64,000 bases of DNA, taken from NCBI RefSeq assembly GCF_004193775.1, contig NC_041011.1, positions 15,780,201 through 15,844,200 on the forward strand. The letters are read 5' to 3'. The notes under the pieces are model-generated. The model did no database searches. It was not told where the DNA came from and saw only the letters and a program-made list of their open reading frames with translations. This DNA comes from Glycine soja. Its lineage: Eukaryota; Streptophyta; Magnoliopsida; Fabales; Fabaceae. The translations under genes were made by a program, and so were the position numbers. This document shows positions 22,227 through 33,470 of this stretch, piece after piece (position 1 is the first letter of the stretch; each line of letters starts with the position of its first letter).

Positions 22227-22549
22227 TGTATTGACATTATTGTTTTCATTACTTTAAACATTTCTTTTAATTGATACTAATTATTCAATTATTTTGGGCA
22301 CAATTTGAATTGCTGAAAACTATGTGGACTAGTTATGTTGTCCAATTTGTAAGTTTGGGGTAATTTAAAAAACATACAAGATATTAAAATAAAATTGCAA
22401 AAAACAACATTGGTTTTTAGAAAAATCGATGTTGTGAATGCACAACAACATCGGTTCTTCTAGAAACAAATGTTGTTGAGTAGAAAACAACATCAATTTT
22501 AAAAGTCATTAATAATTAACCAATTTTAAAAGCCTATTTTCTAGTAGCG
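22227..22549 (+). mobile_element. Second CACTA-like terminus with ACATCGGTT subterminal repeats
   Basis: Ends TTTTCTAGTAGCG (22537-22549), a one-base variant of the same terminus. 22400-22500 carries at least four subterminal motifs of the type AACATCGGTT or its variants in alternating orientation. It may be the true end of the element with 22226 internal, or a second nested remnant. Confidence 0.45.
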
Positions 22550-22639
22550 ATTCCATTTACAATCTAGTGTATCTTTATATTTAGTTAATAACTAGATGTT
22601 TACCCAGGTGTTGCACGATTTATGAATGTATCTCAATAT

Positions 22640-23370
22640 TTAGTTAATTTTGTTAACGGTGAAAGCTGGGCGGGCTTGACATGCCTCACAAAACTAAACA
22701 ACACTCGTCCAAGCTGGGCAGGCTTGACATGCCTCACAAACCCGCAACTCTTATAGTACTAATCGAGGTTACCACCCTCGACATCGAACAATCTCCCTTG
22801 ACACAAGACAATTTCCCTTGACACTAGACAACCTCTTCCCTGACAGGTCGGCTTAGAGCTTTGGGGGCTTATGTACTATCCAGGGTCCACAAAATATGCG
22901 TGACAAGCGACGTGGCCCTCAAATACACACGTTAGCCCTCCACGTTCCACACTTAGCAGGAGGGCTCCCAAACTGACAAGTTATCTCTAAGTACCCATTA
23001 TTTGAATATGTTGTAACCTCTTTATCTCGTGGCTGGTATTCCACTATCTATAAGATACACGTTATCTGTAAGCTACAATTCTCTACAAGCTAGTCATTAT
23101 CTGCAAGGGTTGTTACAACACCGTAACAGTCCCAACAAATAAGGACCCGCAACTTCCACTCCACTCTATAAGTACCAGGTTCTATCTCACCTTTTTAATA
23201 ATTTATTCTTACCTAACTCTTGTACTTACTTCAGGGTCGAAGTCCTTTATTTTGCAGGTCCCCCCTCTTGTCCTCTTCACAAAGGCTACTCTCAATTCGA
23301 CGTGTGAGATCTTAGAGCCTACCTTGGCCATGTCCACCTAGACAAGGGACAACTCTAGATTTTAGTAAGT
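22640..23370 (+). repeat. Gypsy (Tat-like) PPT and LTR fragment
   Basis: A G-run (gctttgggggctta, 22858-22871) is followed directly by TGTACTATCC at 22872, as expected for a PPT and LTR start. The later text (cagggtcgaagtcctttattttgcaggtccccc near 23233) has the promoter-proximal pattern of Tat-lineage LTRs, though its end cannot be set. 22650-22745 contains a short direct repeat (gctgggcgggcttgacatgcctcacaaa, twice). The internal region is absent. Confidence 0.45.
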
Positions 23371-25439
23371 ACAGTTCTGAAAAGGAAATTTGATCTCATA
23401 TATGTGTTAAATTGTTGATTAATGGTTGTAAAAGCTTGGCCAATTTTGTATGATAATTTTCTTGTAACAAGCTAAATTTTAGTGGATAACTCTGATAAAA
23501 TAGTTTCAACTCAAGACAAATTGTAGACATAGCTAAAAAGTGAAAATGATCATGTAGGTTGAGAATGATGGCTCTGAACTGAATAGTAGGATTTATTAAC
23601 TTATAGATGGAGGAAAAGTCTAGGCAGATGCTGAGAACTATTTCCCTCTAGATTATCTCCTTTCTAAACTTACTCTCTTTTCCTCTATTATGAATGTTGT
23701 TTTTCCTCTATTCATTTAGTTCTTTCTTTGCTTTCATAATTAATAGTTTTGTCCTTTGTGGATTTTTCTAATATATATGACTGAGAATAAAGTTTTTGCA
23801 TTGACCTATTAAAAAATCATACTGCCATTTTCAGCTACCACTATTACGCCTTGATTTATTAATGTCATGTGAAGTATAATTTTGGATGAGAATTATTTAT
23901 GTCTCTACTCTAACAAATACTTTGGCCATAAAAAATAGAGTATATACTATGGACATAAAAAAATTATATACTATAGAAACGAACAAATAACGAATGGATG
24001 GATCAAATAAGGCTTATTACTGAATATGTGAGGCTTATCTGTTAAGTGGGAATGATGGATGGAAAAACTCCAATTTATGTAATCCCGGGTTAAGATTTGT
24101 AGTTCACACTAATCAATGACTAAGAACCAAGAACCAAGAACCAAGCCATGGTTACATAAAGGATGTAGCAAAAATGACTTTCTAGTCATCCTTTGAAGAG
24201 AAGAGCAGATTAAGAGTGAATTGACACAAACAGATCAAGTCAATATGGTGAATGATACTACTAATACCATATTAATATCAATAATCGTAAAAATTAACAG
24301 AGAAAATTTTTCTCCATTATGTAATTGTTGGTAATATGATGTGAGAATGATTAGAAGTGTTGATCTCACATTTTATAAACAAACTTTCACAATTAGTGAT
24401 AAAAGAAATAGCAAAATTGAATATTGAATATTGAAATAAAAAATTCTTACCAATTCCAACTAAATGTGTAGTTGTAAATTATCATCTAAAGTTCAAGCAT
24501 TTATGACATGTTTGATTCTCATTCTAGTTGTAAATTGAGGAATTGAAAAATATGGAAAAATTTAACAAGAAATTTGAGGCAACAACAAAATCAAAATGGC
24601 ATAATAATTAAACAACAATTAGAGGAATCCCAATATATAGTTTAAGATTGTCTCGTCATTGGTCAATATTAATTAGCTCCATAGCTTTTATTTGTCGTAC
24701 GCCGTTTCTTACACAACTCCATAATAACCTGGATACAAGCAAAAATAGACCACTAGTTACAAACAAGATATATTAACAATTTATTACATGGTATCTCAAA
24801 CTCATAAGTAAACTATAAGTTCAAGTTATAAAAAAGTAAATATACACTAATTAAGAATAAAAAAGTAGCTTATCATACATCTATGTCGTTAGAAGCTCTA
24901 ATTAGTAAAGTTTTTCTTTTCTTCCTTGTAGATGTTGAACTCTCTCCCGCTACTGTCTCTTTCTTTTTTACCAAAGTAGTCTTCTTAGAAATATTAATGC
25001 AAAAGTTAAAGATATATAGTTGATCAAAAATTAAATATACACTAAAAAAGTATAAAAATGACTAAATTTATTAGTAGTACTCTAGTAAATAAATAGGAGG
25101 ATTATTAAAAAAATTTATACCTTGTTTTTAATGCTTCTTGAACCTCGTTTATGACTGTTTGTTTTGCCTTGTTTTTTAAAACCTCCTCTTTCTCCAAATC
25201 TTCAAATTCAACACATCCAAATCATTTTCACTGAGCAAATTAACTCATTCTAAAAGTTCAATAAATTCAATATTATAAAAACTTTATAAGATAGTAATCA
25301 ATTATGGTCCCCTATTCGTTGAATTTGTAAGGATCATAATTTATCGAGAATAAAGAGCAATATTTAGCAAGACCAATATAAAAGGAATGTGGATGTTATC
25401 TTAATTAACAATTTGGGAAATAACATGTATAAAGGAAGG
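23371..25439. other. About 2 kb AT-rich DNA, no gene recognised
   Basis: No frame longer than background and no protein or LTR signature. A short (AAGAACC)3 run lies at about 24122-24142. Confidence 0.5.
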
Positions 25440-26024
25440 TATACATTTGTTTTGTAATCAACGCTCCCTCAAACAAAATTACTCACACCTACAAAGGATC
25501 GTGAGAACACAACAAAGATTACATCGTAAGAAAAATAATAACAAACACAATAATTTAACGTGGTTCGGCACCTCTTACCTATGTCTACGGAACTGTCTCC
25601 ACAATATTTACCTATCACAAAATTGATTTGAAGATTGTAATCCACCCCAAATAGTGTATCACTTTACAAACTTGAGTATCCCACTCAATGGTTTCGAGAA
25701 ATGATAACACTCTCACACAAAGACACTTTTCTCTCAACAAAGTGACTTTGTTTCAAAATCTCTCTTTTCACACACACTCTCTTCATGTGTATCTTCTCCA
25801 TTAATTCTTTTTTCTATTTATAGTGAAGATTGACACCAACTATAATAAATCAGTTCTCTTGGAAGTTGAAACAAAAACAACTTCCAATGCATCCATTCAA
25901 ATGCGTTTCATCTAGTAAAATGCAATTTTTCACTTTGCATTTAAACCGCCTAAACCTTAGTGATAAAAATTAATTTCCCACTATGCATTAAATGCACCTT
26001 ATCTTTTTGGCTTGAAACACTACA
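25440..26024 (-). repeat. Ty1/copia 3' LTR, minus strand
   Basis: Read on the minus strand, a PPT-like GCTTGAGGGGGAGAAT (about 26025-26040) leads into TGTAGTGTTTC at 26024. The body contains 'tttaacgtggttcggc' on the plus strand (25556-25571), a phrase common in plant copia LTRs. The distal end is not certain. Confidence 0.55.
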
Positions 26025-26039
26025 ATTCTCCCCCTCAAG

Positions 26040-26275
26040 CCAAAAGAGAAATATCCTTCGATCAATTTGAAAGTGAACAAACTTCTCCTCCAACGAAAGT
26101 ATCTCCCAACACTTCTACACTATTAGAAAACTTCATTTTCTTCTTCACTTTGCTATCATGGTTTCTCTTCAAGGTTTGTCCATCCAAATAGAAAAGGTTA
26201 TCTTTATTTTTCTGTCCTTGCAACACCAAGTATCTCCCCTTGTACACCTCATCCAAATTCAAAGTTTATCTTCCT
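26040..26275 (-). pseudogene. Copia polyprotein scrap (pre-integrase-like)
   Basis: The minus-strand frame reads VYKGRYLVLQGQKNKDNLFY, similar to the GAG-pre-integrase segment of copia polyproteins (KGxxVVxKGxKxNxLYxLxG). It sits directly beside the PPT, so most of pol (integrase, RT, RNase H) is missing and the element is an internal-deletion relic. No catalytic residues remain. Confidence 0.4.
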
Positions 26276-27000
26276 ACATAATAGAGTAATTCTACACCAT
26301 AGTTAGCCAAATGATCAGCGCATACATTACTATCTCGGAAAATATGGGAGACACGAAACTCCATTTGGGCCAAAATAGAATAGAGTATTCATCCAGACAT
26401 TTCTTAAATCCTAAGGAGCCACACTGATAACATTAAAAGCCTTGAGGACTAAAAGAGAATCCACCTCCAGCCAAAGCTTGCCTCAACCTTTGGAATGAGC
26501 TATAGAAATAGCCAAAACAGCTCCCTCTAGTTCAGCTGAAAAGAAAAAAAGATACCCACATATAAAACATATCCTCCTAAGAAAGCACCAGAGTAATCAT
26601 GAAATAACCTACCATAGTGAAAGGAACCACAAAATGATTTTACCAGCCTTGGGTGCATGAAAATTGATGCTAAAAGCTTTGATGACCTAAAACTCACTCA
26701 AAGAGGATCTCATAAAGCTTGAAGTAAGATAACCAGCCCACAAGAAAAATATGAGCAAACATAAGGATTGTTGCTTGCTGCTATGAGACAAAAAGATTAT
26801 GAAAGTAGGCCTGATTGTGGCAATTTAAGATCGCCCAAACCATAAAGATAAAACCAGCAAGAACAACATCTTTAGCTTGCTGGCGAACAACTAATTTGCC
26901 AACATCTAGGATAAGATCCATAGGAGAAGCAAGAATAAAACCATGACCAGTTAAGTTATAGATGATAACCAAGACCAAATCTAATCTCCAACCCAACTTC
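26276..27000 (-). pseudogene. LINE (non-LTR retrotransposon) RNase H and zf-RVT remnant
   Basis: Read on the minus strand: AKDVVLAGFIFMVWAILNCH (about 26810-26875; the zf-RVT to RNase H connector of plant LINEs), then AELEGAVLAISIAHSKG-stop-GKLWLEVDSLLVLKAF (about 26430-26540, RNase H with the Asp of EVDS), and FRVSHIFRDSNVCADHLANY (about 26300-26355, the closing H..N..AD motif). Stops and a frame change break it. It would be the 3' end of a reverse-transcriptase gene; the RT is not present upstream. Confidence 0.65.
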
Positions 27001-27905
27001 TTCTAAAAGAGAGTATACTTTGTGCAAAGCAAGAATGGCCAAAATTCTTTGTAACATTTCATAGAAAGAGAAAGACATTACAAAAAATATATGGAAAATT
27101 ATGGTTGTATACTTTGTAGGAGGCTTATCCATCTTTAGTCATAAGAAATTTAAGATGAAGAGAGAGAAAGTATGAATCATAATAGGAGTCGCACAAAAAG
27201 GTACCTTGGAAGAAAAGGTGACATTTGACAACAACAAAGAAAAACAGTATCATGAAAAGCTCTGTGAAATACGTGAGAATGTTTGGATTAAGATTTGGAT
27301 AACATGTAGGGATTCCCTAGTTCTATTATAGTGAATTCAACTAGATTTCTATGGAACCCACAATACCTTTCAGAGGTATCATTAGGGGCCATTGTTTGTC
27401 CATCAGAATCAATTAATTACCTACCAAAGATTGTAGGACCATGTGATTTGTCAGGCAACTGATCTTCTGGCAACTTGATACTATGTTTAGTAGGAAAATT
27501 GATTTCTCTATACGAATCAATATCCATGTTAGTGTTTGAGAATTCACCTAGATTAAGGATTCTCTTGTGAATTGCATCACTTGCTCCAGTGATAGTAGAA
27601 TTCAAATCAACAAATATTTTTTGTGATTTGAATTCTACTGTCAACACATTTTTAAATGAACTTTTCATGCTGCCATGTTTCATATTTTAACAAAGAAATG
27701 AGTAAGCAAAACATTTCATACCTTTGTTTTTCCCTTTAGCCTAACTAGTATCCCATTGTGCATAGCATTATTGTAACAAGTAGATTTACTCATTTTAAAA
27801 TGAATGGTTGATTTTTTTTTCACTTTATTGAGTGTTCCCTGGACATTCCAACATCTTTAATCATGTAATTTTGAAATTTATGCTATTCTTTGTATCGTAA
27901 ATTTA
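27001..27905 (-). other. Unrecognised segment with an 88-codon minus-strand frame
   Basis: The frame at 27417-27683 (minus) reads SFKNVLTVEFKSQKIFVDLN and ends KLPEDQLPDKSHGPTIFGR. I do not recognise the family. Upstream on the minus strand, a short open stretch (MHNGILVRLKGKTK, near 27725-27768) ends in AAAG|GTATGA, a plausible splice donor, so this may be two exons of a captured or broken gene. The rest (27001-27416) shows nothing. Confidence 0.3.
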
Positions 27906-28770
27906 ATTTTTCTACTCTTCCTTCACATCCTCTTGCCAAAAAATATATGGAATACTTTTTCTTGAACATATACATATTCATGATTTCCAATATCAACTAT
28001 GCAGCTGGCAGTTAGCATGAATGGTCTTCCCAATATTACAGGAATGTCATTATCTTCACAGATATCCATTACCACAAAGTCTGCCGGGAAGATAAAATGT
28101 TTTACTCTTACCAGCACATCTTCAATTACTCCATATGGTCTGGTAATGGAGCGGTCAGCAAGTTGTAAAGTCATCCTAGTGGGCATGATCTCCAACTCTC
28201 CCAACCTTCTGCACATGGAGAGTGGCATTAAGTTAATACTGGCTCCCAGGTCAATAAGAGTCTTTCCCACAGTGACTTCTCCAATTGAACAAGGAATTGT
28301 TTCTCTTTTTCCTGATTGCTTTCACCTCTCATATCATCTTTCTTATCATCAGTATCTTTCTTTTCAGCAGCTTTCTTCTTGGGCACATCACTGTCCTCAT
28401 CCTCTGCCTCCACAAACCTCTTACTCCTTGTCATCACAGCTTTGCATTCCTCCTTGGGATTCTTTTCTATATTCGCCACAAAACTGTTGGATGACTTCTC
28501 AGCTATCTGCTTAGCCAGTTGTCCTACCTAGTCCTCAAGGTTTTTCAGTGTTGACTCGGCGCTTTTATGATTTGACATTGTTACCTGCATAAACTGAGTC
28601 AAAGTCTCCTCCAGCATAGTAGTCCTCTAAAAGATATTAGGCCCTTGTTGGATTGGCCTGTTAGAAGGTCCACCCAAGTCTTTGTTGAATTGATTGCCAG
28701 TGTGTGATCTCCACTATCCTTGTTGGTTATAAGGACCCTGCTGAAAGCCTGAAAATCCTCCTTGAGTATA
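27906..28770 (-). pseudogene. Athila-type gag C-terminus and aspartic protease, minus strand fragment
   Basis: The minus-strand translation of 27923-28270 holds the retropepsin motif TLIDLGASINLMPLSMCRRL and VILGRPFM. Upstream, after a frame change near 28270, comes MANIEKNPKEECKAVMTRSK (28228-28479), a match to the gag tail of element A (MANTKENPKEECK at 12380), and further gag text runs to about 28770. The fragment ends where element D's LTR starts (28777). Two frames are needed for gag-tail and protease, so the copy is broken. It preserves the protease that element A lacks. Confidence 0.78.
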
Positions 28771-28776
28771 TCCTTG

Positions 28777-30542
28777 TGTCATACCCTAATTTCATCCGGG
28801 GACCATCTGTTTGGTGGGATGCGACCTTTGCTTGACCACTTCGAGGTACTTGACACCCATCGTTAGGCAATCCGTGAAGTTCCACGACATGTCGGGAGTC
28901 GAAAGGAAGCATTAATGCGCAATCCGTAAAGTATCGTAACATTCCAGAAGCCAAAGAGGGGACGATTGCATAATCCATAATATTTCGTGACATTACAGAA
29001 AGAAAACAAGTATCGTTACGTAATTCGTAAAGTTCCATAACGTTACGGAAAAAGAATCAGCAAAAAGGGGCAGAGGGGGTGTATTTAGTAAACAAGGGTG
29101 TGCAAATAGCAATCAAGCCCACTTGGGCATTCCAGGATGTTCCAACAGAAGGTGGTGCCTTCTGGTGGAAGCAACCCAACTCGCCCAGCGGCAACCACCT
29201 CCCTCTTTTCCCTATAAATAGGGGAAGGATGGCAGAACAAATTCGTTCAACCCTCTTGATATCTGAGAATCACTTAAAATTAGTGAGAAAAATTGTTTCC
29301 GTAAAGAAAATCCAAGCCGAGGCGCTTCCGTAACGCTTCCGAGATGTTTCCATGGGCAATTTCGTGAAGATTTTTCACCGTTCTTCATCGTTCTTCGTTC
29401 GTTCTTCGTCGTTCTTCGGTCTTCAACCGGTAATTTCCCAAAATCGAACCTTTCAATTCATTCTATGTACCCTTAGTGGTCCTCACTTGTTTAGCGTGCT
29501 TTTATTTTTATTTCGTTTACTTTCCGTACCCCCTTTTGACATGTTTTAGTCATTTATTTAAGTCATTTTCTCGCCTAATCAAAAATAAAATAAATTTCCA
29601 CCGATCATTTGACTTGTGACATCTTTTAATTTCTGTTAGAATAAAATCCGACCGATCTTTCAAGCCGTAACCATGTTTAAAACCTAAAAGAGGCAAAATA
29701 ATAATATAATAATCAAAAAAATATATCTTTAAATAAAATAATCAAAAAAATCAATCGGACGTTTTTTTCTTTGGGATTTTCTTTCTTAATCGAATTGACT
29801 AATAACCAAAAAGAAACTAAGGCTAAAATCATTTCATAAATCAAGCTTTTGTCATCACCTAAAAACCATTTCTAAAGGTCCAACGCCTTGAAATGGTCAT
29901 TTTCGCTCTTATTGGTTAAACGTGGATTTTTTTTTTAAAAAAAAAGCCTAAAATCAACACGTAGCTTTGTCACCTCTTTCAAAAAACCAAGAGATCATTA
30001 ATGGTCCAATGCCTTAATGTTTTCTCTCCTTTCAAAAGAATCGAAAGATTGTTTAATGGTCAAACGCCTTAAATGACATTTTATTCAATCAAAAATATAT
30101 CTTGCAAAAAAGAATAAAAACAACTTAACCAACGTCCAGTTCTCAAAGAACTACGTAGGTCTGATTTCCTTATCATGATTGAGGAATACGTAGGAGCAAG
30201 GGAAACACCCTTGTCGACCACAAAAGGATAAAAAATACAAAAGGCACAAAAAGACATAAAAAGCGTAAAAAAGGGAAGATAAAATAAATTGAAGTCATAT
30301 TTGCACACTTGATTAAAGGCTGTCGTCCCTTGTGACGGACGCGTGGGATGCTAATACCTTCCCCGTGCATAAATATAACTCCCGAAACTTTCACACTTAA
30401 AGTTCGTAGACCACACCTTTTTCCGGTTTTTTCCGACGTTTTCCTCGAATAAACGTTGGTGGAGACTCCGCACGTTTTCCTTCCTTGGAAGATGTACCAG
30501 TGAGTCTCGCGTCGCCCTCCCGCCGAAGGGTAGGTTGCGATA
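28777..30542 (+). repeat. 5' LTR of element D (about 1.77 kb)
   Basis: Starts TGTCATACCCTAATTTC; the end is set by the PBS two bases later and reads GCGATA rather than the canonical CA. TATA box CTATAAATAG at about 29212-29220. Poly-adenylation and R/U5 borders were not resolved. A long LTR is usual in the Ogre lineage. Confidence 0.75.
28861..29055 (+). repeat. Four tandem roughly 50-bp repeats in element D LTR
   Basis: Units share 'gcaatccgtaaagttccgtaac' in varied form: starts near 28863, 28917, 28966 and 29017. They precede the TATA box by 150-350 bases, where upstream enhancer repeats often lie. Confidence 0.6.
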
Positions 30543-30544
30543 GT

Positions 30545-30562
30545 TGGTGACTCCACTGGGGA
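30545..30562 (+). other. Primer binding site of element D (tRNA-Arg-like)
   Basis: TGGTGACTCCACTGGGGA; Ogre/Tat elements have a PBS of the form TGGCGACTCCGCTGGGGA, reported as tRNA-Arg complementary. One or two substitutions from that form. Confidence 0.65.
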
Positions 30563-31425
30563 CATTTGTTAGAGAGTTAGGCCATTCAATCAGTGTGTTT
30601 TCCTTACTATGACTTCCCTTTTGTTCTTTTTCTTTGTCTTTTTTATGTTCTGGTATATATAAACTCTTTTGATGCTTTTAGTGTGTTTTAAAATGTATGC
30701 ATGAGGTAAATATTTATTCATTTGATGCACACAAACACCAACACTATTTGCACACACAGTGAGTTGAAAAGGGGCCCTACACCCGGGTCCATAGGAACAT
30801 AAGAAGTGGAGGTGTATCTATGGTCATGCTAGGTCTCCGACTTGCTTGATAACAGTGAACCCTCATCTAGAGTTTTTCTCTTTGATAACATATTGTTGCT
30901 AGTAGTCCCTACTGCTGCAATACGTTCTTCGAAGGGGATGATACCTCTAGAGACCGTCAAGAGAGATATGACCACCTTGGGAATTATCATTAAAAGCCCT
31001 TTTAGCTCCCTCCCATGTAGGTCCCTAAAATAGGGGCACGAAGCAAACACGCTGCGTGCCACTTTTTACACTGCCATGCACGTAGTCCTAAATGTCGTGT
31101 ACCCCTTTGATTATATTTGCTTGTGGATATTGTCGTACTATGTACATCCCCGTGTTATACCTTTCGCATATGCATCATGCACGGGTTTCGTCTTGATCCC
31201 CTCACTTTGGCAAACCAACAGAGGGTCCATGTTGCCTTCTTAAATACATACGTCGGGCGCCATGCTGCCCAAACGTTGTATCAAAGAAGGGGACAATTTC
31301 CCGGGCTCCCGTATTCATAAAATTGCATCTGTGTCATATGCATTTCTTCATGCATTCATCCATTCCACCCATGATAGATGTTGGAGTTTTGATTCACACT
31401 GGGTTTTGTTTCACTTTAGTAAAAC
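30563..31425 (+). other. Element D leader
   Basis: Between PBS and ORF1; no supported gene. Frames at 31117-31320 and 31262-31489 are fortuitous. Confidence 0.5.
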
Positions 31426-33266
31426 ATGGGGTCAAGTCAAACGTCTTCGCTTAAAAAGAGGTTCTATCAAGTCAAGGTCAAGAGCCTAGGGATCACCAGT
31501 CTAAGAGAGTTCGGGCAATTGATGGGTCAGCTCCAGCGACAAGTGTTTCGCAAAGCTTACGGTAAAATCTGGGACCTAGCCATGGCAGAAGTCTCCACGG
31601 AGGCCATTGCATCACTCGCCCAGTATTATGACCAGCCGTTGAGGTGCTTCACCTTTGGGGACTTCCAGCTATCACCCATGGTGGAAGAATTTGAAGAGAT
31701 CCTAGGATGTCCTCTAGGGGAAGGAAACCATACCTCTTCTCAGGGTTCTATCCCTCTTTAGCTAGAATTTCTAAGATAGTCCAAATCTCGGCGCAGGAAT
31801 TAGACCACAGAAAGCAAGTCCAAAATGGGGTGGTTGGAATACCAAGAAAATGTTTGGAGGCAAAAGCAAGAATCTTGGCAGGTAGAGGCGAATGGGCCTC
31901 GTTCATAGACATCCTCGCACTTTTGATCTTCGGAGGGGTCCTCTTTCCAAATGTGGATGGGTTGGTGGACCTGGCAGCGATCGACGCTTTTCTCGCTATA
32001 CTAGCCAATCTATATGACACCTTCGACCGAAGATGTGAGAAGAGCAATACAAGGATTGTTTGTTGTACTCCAGCCCTCTATGTATGGTTGGTTTCGCACC
32101 TTTTTCGCCAAGAGGTGAGGCATGCTTGCCCGCTAGAAAGCCACCGTTCATGCACAGAGAAAAGAGGGGCAAATTGGGACGGACTCTTAGCAAGCAAAGA
32201 AGGAGCATCTGTCAACTGGTTCCCTCGATGGAAAGAAGGAAGAACCGGGATTCTTATTTCATGCGGAGGATTTTCAAATGTTCCCTTGATGGGGACAAGG
32301 GGTTGCATTAGTTACAATCTCGTTCTTGCTATAAGACAACTTGGCTACCCTATGAGAGGGGCACCACAAGAGGAAAAGCTCGCACCTATTATTGCACGAG
32401 GTTTCAATAAGACCAACGTGGAGCCACTTCAGAAGGTTCGCAAGGCATGGGAGATGGTGCAAAAGAAGGACAAAGAACTCAGAGGCAGTAACAACGGGCC
32501 CATCGGCGACTACCGTAAGTGGTTGAAAGTCCACATGCAAGGTTTGGATTGGCTCCCGAGTTTGAGAACCACTAAAGGGGAGGAAGTTGAGGCACCGGAG
32601 GAAGACGAAGAGGTGCTGGCCCTTAGGGCAGAACTCGAGCAAGCCCAAACAGTCAAAGAAAGGTTCAAATCAGCAGCTCTCAAGATCTGAAAAGAGAATG
32701 CCGAACTGAGAGATGTAAATATAGCTACCACCAAGTCCTTGGAACAAGAGACCAAAAGGGCTCGTAGGGAAGAACACGGCCAGAACAAATTCCGAGGGGC
32801 TCTGTAGGGCAGTAACAGCGAGCTTAAGCACCGGATAGAGGAAAGAGACCAATCACGAGTAGACAGTTTGATCTTGAAGGATGAGTTGAAGGTTTGCCTA
32901 AGGTCCAAGAGAAGCTTGTCTCAGCGTTTATCCGAGACAGAGACCAACATGTAAGGCATCGTCAGCAAGTACCAAGAAGAATTAAATCTAGCCACGGCCC
33001 ACGAGCATAAAGTGGCAGATGAGTATGCCCGAGTGTACGCGGAAAAGGAGGCTAGAGGAAGGGTGATCGACTTGCTACATCAAGAGGCAACAATGTGGAT
33101 GGACCGATTTGCTCTTACTTTGAATGGGAGTCAAGAACTGCCCCGATTGCTAGCCAAGGCCAAAGCAATGGCGGACACCTACTCCGCCCCTAAGGAGATC
33201 CACGAACTTCTCAGCTATTGTCAGCATATGATAGACTTAATGGCCCATATAATTAGAAACCGCTAG
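31426..33266 (+). pseudogene. Element D ORF1 (Ogre-type extra ORF), frameshifted
   Basis: From ATG 31426 the frame reads SSLKKRFYQVKVKSLGITSL and FTFGDFQLSPMVEEFEEILG; near 31720-31760 the reading passes to another frame that continues to a TGA at 32688-32690. This is the ORF1 family that precedes gag in Ogre elements (annotated in plants as a domain of unknown function); its role is not known. The C-terminal part (about 32580-33240) is rich in Glu/Lys/Arg with heptad-like spacing, so a coiled coil is likely. Stops at 32688, 32805 and 32952 break it before the last segment ends at 33266. The size, over 550 residues if joined, is normal for such an ORF. Confidence 0.7.
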
Positions 33267-33470
33267 GAAGTTTGTATTGCCACTCAGATAAAATGAGTTT
33301 GTCCCACATTTTTACTCCATAAATCAGTGCGAATCAAATCACTCCCGCATTTTATCTCTAGCATGCATTCATTTTATTTACGTACTCCTCGCGTTTGGTT
33401 TTTTAGGAAAAACACCATAACTAAATGAGCCCCAAGGCATCCCTATCGCACCAGATCCAAATCTAAGACG

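Noticed and set aside
25440..26024. Reading the copia LTR as a complete minus-strand element with 26062-26262 as its gene
   Set aside because: Only a scrap of polyprotein is present beside the PPT and no second LTR is visible, so only a relic is called.
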